Origin: an uncultured Ruminococcus sp.
Lineage (GTDB): Bacteria > Bacillota > Clostridia > Oscillospirales > Ruminococcaceae
Assembly: GCA_945867875.1 (NCBI GenBank)
Contig: CAMBJF010000061.1
Coordinates: 1 to 11,475 of the forward strand
Length of the DNA: 11,475 nt
Direction of reading: 5' to 3'
Under the pieces are notes generated by a model. The model did not search any database. It was not told the origin of the DNA and saw only the letters and a program-made list of their open reading frames with translations. The position numbers and the translations under genes are program-made. This document shows positions 6,391-11,475 of this stretch, piece after piece (the first letter of the stretch is position 1; each line of letters opens with the position of its first letter).

Positions 6391-7305
6391 TTACACATTC
6401 AAAGTCTGCTTTGATACGGCTTCGCTGTCCGCCCAGCGGAGGTAAAAATCTCTGTACTCGGAGGTCAGACGGGTGTACTTTTTTGTGGCGGCATAAGTTC
6501 CGTCAGGGCATTTTTTCATTTTCAGACGGACATAATATCTCCCGTGTTCCCTGCATTCACAGCAGTTCACAGCCGATGTCTCGCTGTAGAACACCCATTT
6601 TTCCCGCTTCATTATCCTGCGGCATCTTGGGCAGCGGAGAAAGGTTATGCGCCTGCTGGACATCGCTTCCTCAACGCTTTTTATGTTCATATATGTGCGG
6701 TAATATTTTTCCTGCTTCTCCTCATTGACCTCCCTGAGCATATCCTCATAGGTGTCAAGAAAGCGCATAAAATCCATTTTAAGCCCTATCCTTGCACAAT
6801 AGACTGCATCATTGAGTGCATCGTGAGCCTTAAGTTCACAGGGAATTTCAAGTGTTTCCGCCGCAGATATAAGCGAATACTGTCTGCTGCTGTTCATTAT
6901 ACGGCGGGCAAAAATCTGCTGGAGGTCATAGAATTTCTGGTGAGGAGCTTTTACTTTATGTACTTCCAGATTTGTGTCCAGCATTTTTTCGTCCTCGCTG
7001 CCCCAGACGAGTATCACGCTTTCATCTCCGCACCATTTAAGGAAACGGCTGTATGCTTCGGGAAAGCTCTGTCCGTAGCTTATAGATGCAGCCGAAAGCC
7101 CCGTTACCCTGCCCACAGCCGAATTCATTTTCTTATAGTATTTCGGGATAATGCAGTAATGGATACGGTCAGTTTCCTGCATATCATCGTTTATTTTCAC
7201 AGCGCCTATACGTATTATCTCCCCGTGGAGAGGTACGGGTGATGTGACCGTTTCCGACCGTCTGCGGGGCTGGTTCCACTCCATATCAAGAAAGATATAA
7301 TTCAC
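6391..7305 (-). CDS. KapD-like DEDDh 3'-5' exonuclease with cysteine-rich C-terminal extension
   Basis: A DnaQ-fold exonuclease of 304 residues. Exo I is FLDMEWNQ (D7, E9), Exo II is WGSEDEKML (D105), and Exo III is HDALNDA (H161, D166), giving the full DEDDh metal set. The MEWNQ start, EIIRIGAVK and PKYYKKMN resemble the KapD group (COG5018), named for an inhibitor of the KinA route to sporulation in Bacillus. Whether this protein acts on sporulation is unknown; a nucleic-acid trimming role is certain only at fold level. Residues 225-251 add CPRC and CCEC motifs, probably a zinc ribbon, and the protein is about 100 residues longer than Bacillus KapD. The start is GTG at 7303-7305, overlapping the CBS gene stop (GTGA), with SD AAAGGA about seven bases upstream. 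It is the last gene of the mreB operon. Confidence 0.85.
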   Translation of the reverse strand: MNYIFLDMEWNQPRRRSETVTSPVPLHGEIIRIGAVKINDDMQETDRIHYCIIPKYYKKMNSAVGRVTGLSAASISYGQSFPEAYSRFLKWCGDESVILVWGSEDEKMLDTNLEVHKVKAPHQKFYDLQQIFARRIMNSSRQYSLISAAETLEIPCELKAHDALNDAVYCARIGLKMDFMRFLDTYEDMLREVNEEKQEKYYRTYMNIKSVEEAMSSRRITFLRCPRCRRIMKREKWVFYSETSAVNCCECREHGRYYVRLKMKKCPDGTYAATKKYTRLTSEYRDFYLRWADSEAVSKQTLNV

Positions 7306-7736
7306 ACCGTCATTTCCTTTCGGCTCATATCAGCCTGTTTGAGCTTGTATTCCATACGCATAAGCACGTCTTTTCGGGTAACGATACCCGAGAACATTCC
7401 CCTGCTGTCAACAACGGGAACAAAGTTCTGCTCGATTATTCTGTTGAAAAGCGTCTCAATATCCGCATCTATGGTCACGGATTCAAAACGTGAGCAGTCC
7501 GCAAGCTCCGCTACCGTGAGGTCGTCTTCATTTATCGCCTCGACATTTTTCTTGTCAAGGATACGATAAAGAAAATCTCTCTCGCTCACAACTCCGATGT
7601 ACATTCCATCCCTGTCGATAACGGGGACGGCAGTGAAGCCGTGGTCGATAAATTCTTTCAGACCCTCTTCTGCGGAAAGGTCTCCGTAAATATATGCTAC
7701 CATTGACTTGGGCTTTAAAAGCATTGCTGTATTCAT
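7302..7736 (-). CDS. Two-CBS-domain protein resembling c-di-AMP receptor DarB/CbpB
   Basis: This small cytoplasmic protein (144 residues) is almost entirely a pair of CBS domains: residues about 8-62 (PKSMVAYIYGDLSAEEGL, TAVPVIDRDGMYIGVVSERD) and about 75-130 (VPVVDSRGMFSGIVTRKDVL). Paired CBS domains bind adenine nucleotides. Length and the PKSxVAYI start resemble Bacillus DarB (YkuL/CbpB), which binds c-di-AMP and, when free of it, activates Rel and pyruvate carboxylase. That identity is inferred; AMP/ATP binding or a general CBS role is possible. ATG at 7734-7736 has SD AAAGGA nine bases away. It lies 27 bases after mreB and overlaps the exonuclease start by four, so the three genes are probably co-transcribed. 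Confidence 0.85.
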   Translation of the reverse strand: MNTAMLLKPKSMVAYIYGDLSAEEGLKEFIDHGFTAVPVIDRDGMYIGVVSERDFLYRILDKKNVEAINEDDLTVAELADCSRFESVTIDADIETLFNRIIEQNFVPVVDSRGMFSGIVTRKDVLMRMEYKLKQADMSRKEMTV

Positions 7737-7763
7737 AAGTTCATTTCCTTTCAGGTAAATAGG

Positions 7764-8780
7764 TCATATTTCGCTGTAGCCGTAAAGAGATATCTTCTCA
7801 AAACCGTCAAGAAGAGTGTCGATGTGGCTGAACGCAAGGCTCGTTCCTCTTGCCACACATCGGAGAGGGTCATCGGCACTGTATGTATGTATTTTCGTTT
7901 CACTTTCAATAAGCTTGTCGATGCCGCCGATAAGAGCGCCGCCGCCTGTGAGGATTATTCCGTTTGAATGGATATCGCCTGCAAGCTCGGGCGGGGTTAT
8001 CTCAAGAACGCCCTTTACAGCATCTACCAGTTCATTGGCAATGTCGATTATAGCCTTGTATATGTCATAATCGGTCAGTTTTATCTGTGCAGGCAGTCCT
8101 GTAACAAGATTTCTGCCCTTGACGGTCATTTCCCTGCTGCCGTCGGGGGCATACACCTGTGCAAGAGTAATTTTGGCATTTTCAGCTGTTCGCTCGCCGA
8201 TAAGGATACGGTACTTGTTCTGAACATACTTGATTATGGCGGCATCTATCTTATTTCCCGCAAGCTTCACGGAATTTTTGGCGACAATTCCGTTCATAGA
8301 CATAACTGCGATATCAGTAGTGCCTCCGCCGATGTCCACAACCATTCGTCCCTTTGCTTCGGAAATGTCAATGCCTGCACCCATAAGCGCAGCAACGGGC
8401 TCTTCTATAAGAAAGACCTTTTGCGCTCCTGCCTGCCTTGCCGCTTCTATTACTGCTCTGCTCTCAACATCGGTGATAAGTGAGGGCACGCACATAACTA
8501 TCCTCGGCATAAGCATCTGCCTGCCCGTTACCCGTCGTATGCACTCTCTTACAAGGCTCTCGGTCATATCGTAATCGGAAATAACGCCGTCGCAGAGGGG
8601 GCGTATCACGGCGATATAATCGGGAGCTTTGCCTATCATTCGGTATGCTTCCATACCCACTGCGATTATCTCGCTGGTTTTTTTATTAAAAGCCACCACA
8701 GCAGGCTCATAGAAAACAACGCCCTTGTTTTCCATACTTATCATAATGTTGGCAGTGCCTAAATCTATTCCTATATCCAT
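7764..8780 (-). CDS. mreB: MreB/Mbl-family actin-like cell-shape protein
   Basis: MreB filaments bind ATP, lie under the membrane and steer peptidoglycan synthesis along the cell side wall. The 338 residues match the usual length. Phosphate 1 is GIDLGTANIMI (4-14); the catalytic-loop EEPVAALMGAG is at 126-136; phosphate 2 is VVDIGGGTTDIAV (147-159); IGERTAENAKI is at 194-204; the adenosine motif is ILTGGGALIGGI (276-287). The usual AGD(K/E) before the IDxAI helix reads AGNK (174-177). ATG at 8778-8780 has SD AGAAGG about ten bases upstream. mreC and mreD do not follow, so it may be an Mbl-type or second paralogue rather than the mreBCD copy. It heads an operon with the CBS and exonuclease genes and is divergent from spoIIA. 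Confidence 0.95.
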   Translation of the reverse strand: MDIGIDLGTANIMISMENKGVVFYEPAVVAFNKKTSEIIAVGMEAYRMIGKAPDYIAVIRPLCDGVISDYDMTESLVRECIRRVTGRQMLMPRIVMCVPSLITDVESRAVIEAARQAGAQKVFLIEEPVAALMGAGIDISEAKGRMVVDIGGGTTDIAVMSMNGIVAKNSVKLAGNKIDAAIIKYVQNKYRILIGERTAENAKITLAQVYAPDGSREMTVKGRNLVTGLPAQIKLTDYDIYKAIIDIANELVDAVKGVLEITPPELAGDIHSNGIILTGGGALIGGIDKLIESETKIHTYSADDPLRCVARGTSLAFSHIDTLLDGFEKISLYGYSEI

Positions 8781-8809
8781 TCAGAAAATACCTTCTCTTA
8801 ATTTTTAAT

Positions 8810-8833
8810 ACGGGTTCAAAAAATCACACCCGT
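8810..8833 (-). promoter_or_regulatory. Hairpin in the mreB leader
   Basis: ACGGGT (8810-8815) and ACCCGT (8828-8833) form a perfect six-pair stem with a 12-base loop, between the predicted transcript start (about 8854) and the mreB SD. The stem is short and only AT-rich sequence follows on the minus strand. It could be a weak attenuator or a message-stabilising structure; function unknown. Confidence 0.3.
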
Positions 8834-8860
8834 AAGTCTCATACACAATTAATCATTTTA

Positions 8861-8889
8861 ATTATAAACCTTATTTTATTTAAAGTCAA
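8861..8889 (-). promoter_or_regulatory. Sigma-A promoter of the mreB operon
   Basis: On the minus strand TTGACT (8884-8889) and TATAAT (8861-8866) are spaced by 17 bases, with one mismatch to consensus in total. Transcription would start near 8854, about 74 bases before the mreB ATG. Confidence 0.88.
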
Positions 8890-8987
8890 TAGAAAATAAT
8901 GTGCTGTATGAAAAAAGGCGAAATATATTATCTGCCGTCTTAACTTAGGGATTTGTTATAGGCATAATGCAGTTTTCCCCCTGCTTA

Positions 8988-9028
8988 TTCGTCATAATTC
9001 TCTCAGAGTTCACTGTAAAATATGGAAT
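8988..9028 (+). promoter_or_regulatory. Possible Spo0A box and weak sigma-H-like promoter of spoIIA
   Basis: TTCGTCA (8988-8994) is, on the minus strand, TGACGAA, a match to the Spo0A box TGNCGAA. A weak sigma-H-like pair follows: AGAGTT near 9005-9010 and GGAAT at 9024-9028. In Bacillus spoIIA is driven by sigma-H with Spo0A~P, so the order box, then promoter, then gene fits. The -35 is poor and no good sigma-A promoter is visible, so I hold this loosely. The rest of 8890-9058 shows nothing else I can name. Confidence 0.28.
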
Positions 9029-9058
9029 GTAACACACAAAAGAAAGGACTGCTGCAAA

Positions 9059-9364
9059 ATGGGAGTCAGAATAGAAAAAGCCGAAAGCACGGTCAAAGCA
9101 ATTTTATGGGGTGAGATAGATCATCACTGCGCCCCCGATATCCGAAACCAGATCGATCTTGCCGTGGACGAGAACCGTCCCGAAAATCTTATCATAGATT
9201 TCGGCGAGGTCACATTTATGGACAGCTCAGGTATCGGTCTTGTAATGGGCAGGTACCAGACTATGAAAGGCATCGGCGGGAAAGTCACCCTTGAAAACAC
9301 CCCTGCCCACATCAAAAAGGTAATGCGGCTGGCGGGGCTTGACAGATTTGCAAATATTATGTGA
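9059..9364 (+). CDS. spoIIAA: SpoIIAA, anti-sigma F factor antagonist
   Basis: SpoIIAA releases sigma-F in the forespore by binding the anti-sigma factor SpoIIAB; SpoIIAB inactivates it by phosphorylation and SpoIIE reactivates it. The 101 residues form one STAS domain. WGEIDHHCAPDIRNQI (17-32) matches the GELDHH strand of Bacillus SpoIIAA, and FMDSSGIGLVMGRY (53-66) holds the phosphorylation site. By comparison with Bacillus Ser58, the target is S56, just after D55. Length is close to the Bacillus protein. ATG 9059 has SD GAAAGGA (9042-9048), about ten bases away. It is the first gene of a three-gene operon, with spoIIAB starting 13 bases after its stop. Confidence 0.95.
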   Translation: MGVRIEKAESTVKAILWGEIDHHCAPDIRNQIDLAVDENRPENLIIDFGEVTFMDSSGIGLVMGRYQTMKGIGGKVTLENTPAHIKKVMRLAGLDRFANIM

Positions 9365-9377
9365 AAGGACGATCATT

Positions 9378-9851
9378 ATGTCTCAGATATTAAACGAAAT
9401 GCGGGTGGTATTGTCACCCAAAAGCTGCAACGAAGCAGTTGCACGAAGCGTTGTGACCGCTTTTGTGATGCAGATGGACCCATCGGTAAGTGAGCTTGCG
9501 GACATCAAGACGGCCGTTTCCGAAGCCGTGACAAACTCAATCGTTCACGGCTACAGAAACTGCACTGGCAACATTGAGCTTGTGTGCAGGATACTCGACA
9601 AGGATATGCTGTACATAAAGGTGCGTGACAAGGGCTGCGGCATTGCAGATGTGAAGCAGGCAATGGAGCCGCTTTTCACCACCTCCCCCGAGGAAGAGCG
9701 TGCGGGGCTTGGGTTTGCGGTAATGGAGAGCTTTATGGACAGCGTTTCTGTCAGAAGCGCTGTGGGAAAGGGTACATCTGTTGTGATGAAAAAGCGCATA
9801 TTTTCCACATCTCTTGTAAGAACGGGGGCAGCGGAAAATGAACGCAGCTGA
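9378..9851 (+). CDS. spoIIAB: SpoIIAB, anti-sigma F factor and serine kinase
   Basis: SpoIIAB holds sigma-F inactive in the mother cell and predivisional cell and phosphorylates SpoIIAA. The 157 residues show the GHKL kinase fold: N box SEAVTNSIVHGY (48-59, with E49 and N53), G1 box VRDKGCGIAD (82-91), ATP-lid PLFTTSPEEERAGLGF (98-113) and a final strand GKGTSVVMKKR. Start at 9378-9380 follows SD GAAAGGA (9363-9369), directly after the spoIIAA stop. An in-frame upstream ATG at 9339 would add 13 residues absent from the family and lies within spoIIAA. The end overlaps sigF by 14 bases, implying coupled translation of sigma factor and inhibitor. Confidence 0.95.
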   Translation: MSQILNEMRVVLSPKSCNEAVARSVVTAFVMQMDPSVSELADIKTAVSEAVTNSIVHGYRNCTGNIELVCRILDKDMLYIKVRDKGCGIADVKQAMEPLFTTSPEEERAGLGFAVMESFMDSVSVRSAVGKGTSVVMKKRIFSTSLVRTGAAENERS

Positions 9852-10521
9852 GACCGCCGTTAAGGAATGCCGCAACAGGCTCGTAACGGAAAATCTCGGA
9901 CTGGTACATCTCTGCGCCAATCGTTTCAGAAACAGGGGCATAGAATACGAAGAGCTATACAGCTCAGGCTGCGTTGGACTTGTAAAAGCCGCAAATTCCT
10001 TTGACGAGGAGCGTGGAGTGAAATTCTCCACCTATGCCGTTCCGGTAATACTCGGGGAAATAAAGCGGATATTCCGTGACGGCGGAATGGTCAAGGTCAG
10101 CCGAAGTCTCAAGGAGCTTTCTCTGAAAGTGATGCGTGAAAAAACAAGCTTTATCGCCAAAAAAGGACGTGAGCCATCAGTATCGGAGCTTGCGGAAATA
10201 ATAGGCTGCGAAGCTGACGACATTGTGGAAGCACTTTCTGCCGCCCAACCTTGTCTGTCCCTTACGAGATACGGCGAGAGCGACGAAAGCGAGGAACAGG
10301 ATATCCCTTCCTCTTTCAAGGAAACTGACATATATGACAGCATCGCTTTGTCACAGGCAATGGACAGGCTTGATGCCGCTGACAGAAAGCTTATTTTCCT
10401 GAGATACTTCCGTTCATTTACCCAAAGCCGTGCCGCAGAAGTCCTTGGAATGACGCAGGTGCAGGTATCACGGCGGGAAAAAAAGATACTTGCGGAACTG
10501 AAAAAAGAACTTTTCGGATAA
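9838..10521 (+). CDS. sigF: Sigma-F, forespore-specific sigma factor
   Basis: Sigma-F directs the first forespore gene set after asymmetric division. The 227 residues contain region 2 (about 15-85: YEELYSSGCVGLVKAANSF, FSTYAVPVILGEIKRIFRD), region 3 (about 87-135: VSRSLKELSLKVMRE, REPSVSELAEIIG) and region 4 (about 170-225: RKLIFLRYFRSFTQSRAAEV, MTQVQVSRREKKILAEL). Operon order after spoIIAA-spoIIAB separates it from sigma-G, which is similar in sequence. The N-terminus is about 20 residues shorter than in Bacillus and lacks the helix before region 2. An in-frame TAA at 9817-9819 and no ATG between it and 9838 rule out a longer form starting at ATG. The gene overlaps spoIIAB by 14 bases. Confidence 0.94.
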   Translation: MNAAETAVKECRNRLVTENLGLVHLCANRFRNRGIEYEELYSSGCVGLVKAANSFDEERGVKFSTYAVPVILGEIKRIFRDGGMVKVSRSLKELSLKVMREKTSFIAKKGREPSVSELAEIIGCEADDIVEALSAAQPCLSLTRYGESDESEEQDIPSSFKETDIYDSIALSQAMDRLDAADRKLIFLRYFRSFTQSRAAEVLGMTQVQVSRREKKILAELKKELFG

Positions 10522-10524
10522 AAA

Positions 10525-10555
10525 GCGGCTTCGGTAAAATATTCACCGAAGCCGC
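10525..10555 (-). terminator. Intrinsic terminator of the wall-binding protein gene
   Basis: GCGGCTTCGGT (10525-10535) pairs perfectly with ACCGAAGCCGC (10545-10555) around nine bases. A T-run (10521-10524 read on the minus strand) follows only in the minus direction, so it mainly serves the convergent gene at 10578-11474. On the plus strand the stem lies just after the sigF stop but is followed by AAAAATTATT, so it would be a weak terminator there. Confidence 0.9.
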
Positions 10556-10577
10556 AAAAATTATTCAGTCAAATATA

Positions 10578-11474
10578 TCAGCCGAGGTCAACAACGTCGT
10601 CAAAATCTGCTCCGTCATCGATCTGCTTTGAAAGGTCCTCGGAGAATATCATAGTCATAAGAGTGGAACCGTTGTAGAAAAGTCCGCCGTACTGATCTCC
10701 TTTGGTATAAACGTAGGTAGATTCATCGCCGTCCTTTGAGGACATTTCGTATTTCCAGCCGTCGTCCTTGAAATACTGCTTGTAGTCTTCAAGGTACTTT
10801 GAGCCCTTGTCTGAAGCATAGCCGTAGCATACGAGCTTATCATTCTTGTCGAAAAGATAATATTTATAGTACTTATCGTTATCCATGACCATAAGCATAG
10901 CGTCAACATTTACATATTTGTCATAACCGCCTGTTTTGAGAACCTGATCTCTTGTCATACCCCAGCTGAGGCCCTTCATAGGAGCTGTGAGGGTCGATGA
11001 GCTGTCAGATGCCGAGCCTGACTTCATAACGCCGTCCTTGCCGAAATCGTAGACCTTGCCGTTTATTTTCAGCTTGCCTGTTCTCATCTTGCCGTCTTTG
11101 CCGAAATAATAGGTCTTGCCGCTGAGCTTTACAAAGCCGGTTCTCATTTTTCCGTCAGTGCCGAAATAATATCTGCTGTCGCCTATCTTGCTCCAGCCTG
11201 TGAGCATTTTGCCCTTTTTTGAGGCATTAAAATAGTACTTGTTCTCGCCGATGGTTTTCCAGCCAGTTACGGCATAGCCCTTTTTGTCAAAGTAATACTT
11301 TGCGCCGTCAATGGTCTGCCAGCCTGTAAGCTTCTTGCCTGTGGTATCGTCCTTGTAGCTGTAGCCGCTGTCGGATTTCACCCAAACTGCGGAAGCTGAT
11401 GCGGACATTGCGGGAAGTGCTGATACAGCCATTACTGCTGTAAGGGCAGCGGCTGCTATTCTGCGCTTTATCAT
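10578..11474 (-). CDS. Secreted protein with cell-wall/glucan-binding repeats and an orphan C-terminal domain
   Basis: The 298 residues begin with a signal peptide (MIKRR, then AAAALTAVMAVSALPAM, probable cleavage after an ASA at about 26-28). Residues about 44-153 hold five repeats of about 20 residues of the choline/glucan-binding type, for example LTGWQTIDGAKYYFDKKG (49-66), VTGWKTIGENKYYF (69-82) and RTGFVKLSGKTYYFGKDGKM (111-130). The last two have lost the GW tryptophan. A Ser-rich linker (154-161) leads to an unrecognised domain (about 165-298) starting GLSWGMTRDQVLKTGGYDKY, rich in Tyr, Lys and Asp. It is probably exported and bound to wall or exopolysaccharide; ligand unknown. The ATG lies one base inside the window, so the promoter is not visible, but the N-terminus looks complete. 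Confidence 0.88.
   Translation of the reverse strand: MIKRRIAAAALTAVMAVSALPAMSASASAVWVKSDSGYSYKDDTTGKKLTGWQTIDGAKYYFDKKGYAVTGWKTIGENKYYFNASKKGKMLTGWSKIGDSRYYFGTDGKMRTGFVKLSGKTYYFGKDGKMRTGKLKINGKVYDFGKDGVMKSGSASDSSSTLTAPMKGLSWGMTRDQVLKTGGYDKYVNVDAMLMVMDNDKYYKYYLFDKNDKLVCYGYASDKGSKYLEDYKQYFKDDGWKYEMSSKDGDESTYVYTKGDQYGGLFYNGSTLMTMIFSEDLSKQIDDGADFDDVVDLG
11041..11220. repeat. Three 60-bp coding tandem repeats
   Basis: CCGAAAT recurs exactly every 60 bases at 11041, 11101 and 11161, with the accompanying TTCTCAT at 11081 and 11141. Each unit encodes one 20-residue wall-binding repeat of the minus-strand gene. Two further, more diverged units lie at about 11221-11340. The period is conserved in DNA as well as protein, consistent with growth by unequal recombination. 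Confidence 0.85.
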
Positions 11475-11475
11475 A

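Noticed and set aside
6544..7242. Open plus-strand frame of 232 codons opposite the exonuclease
   Set aside because: No domain is recognisable and the composition is odd; it mirrors a well-supported minus-strand gene.
9537..10031. Minus-strand open frame of 164 codons opposite spoIIAB/sigF
   Set aside because: It is antisense to two overlapping, highly recognisable sporulation genes.
11041..11220. CRISPR-like regular spacing
   Set aside because: The 60-base period is entirely coding and matches 20-residue wall-binding repeats; there are no unique spacers.

Overview
The window looks like a low-to-mid GC Gram-positive (Firmicutes/Bacillota) chromosome fragment, most probably from a Ruminococcus-like member of the Oscillospirales. 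This rests on a complete spoIIA sporulation operon, consensus sigma-A promoters with purine-rich Shine-Dalgarno (SD) sites, a stand-alone PduL-type phosphotransacetylase, and a secreted protein with glucan/choline-binding-type repeats. The taxon is inferred by eye; no database was searched. The first 47 bases are not genomic. They are Illumina Nextera library sequence (end of P5, an 8-base i5 index, the read-1 adapter with the Tn5 mosaic end), so the window starts at an untrimmed contig end.

Layout. Positions 48-909 (minus) hold a PLP-dependent aminotransferase cut off by the contig end, preceded by an Lrp/AsnC regulator whose stop codon overlaps the aminotransferase GTG start. A divergent promoter region (910-1146) separates these from pduL (plus, 1147-1725), which ends at a bidirectional terminator. 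Positions 1780-3587 (minus) carry an ECF sigma factor overlapping a membrane-anchored partner, presumably its anti-sigma factor. The outer part of that partner resembles a LytM/M23 fold without metal ligands. Positions 3725-6208 (minus) encode a dCache-HAMP-GGDEF-EAL c-di-GMP enzyme with its own promoter and a leader that can form two mutually exclusive hairpins.

Positions 6391-8780 (minus) form a probable operon: an MreB-family actin, a two-CBS protein resembling the c-di-AMP receptor DarB/CbpB, and a KapD-like DEDDh exonuclease with a cysteine-rich tail. Divergent from mreB is the spoIIA operon, spoIIAA-spoIIAB-sigF (plus, 9059-10521), the partner-switching module that controls the first forespore sigma factor. 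A convergent gene for a secreted wall-binding repeat protein (10578-11474, minus) fills the right end.

The genes are mainly regulatory and envelope-related: two sigma factors with their antagonists, a c-di-GMP enzyme, a likely c-di-AMP sensor, a cell-shape actin and two surface proteins. There is no phage, transposon, CRISPR array or RNA gene that I can recognise. No gene-free stretch exceeds 300 bases; the longest are 8781-9058 and 910-1146, both divergent promoter regions. I do not see a convincing new system. The best leads are the anti-sigma/degenerate LytM fusion, the switch-like leader of the c-di-GMP gene, and the grouping of mreB, darB-like and kapD-like genes against spoIIA.
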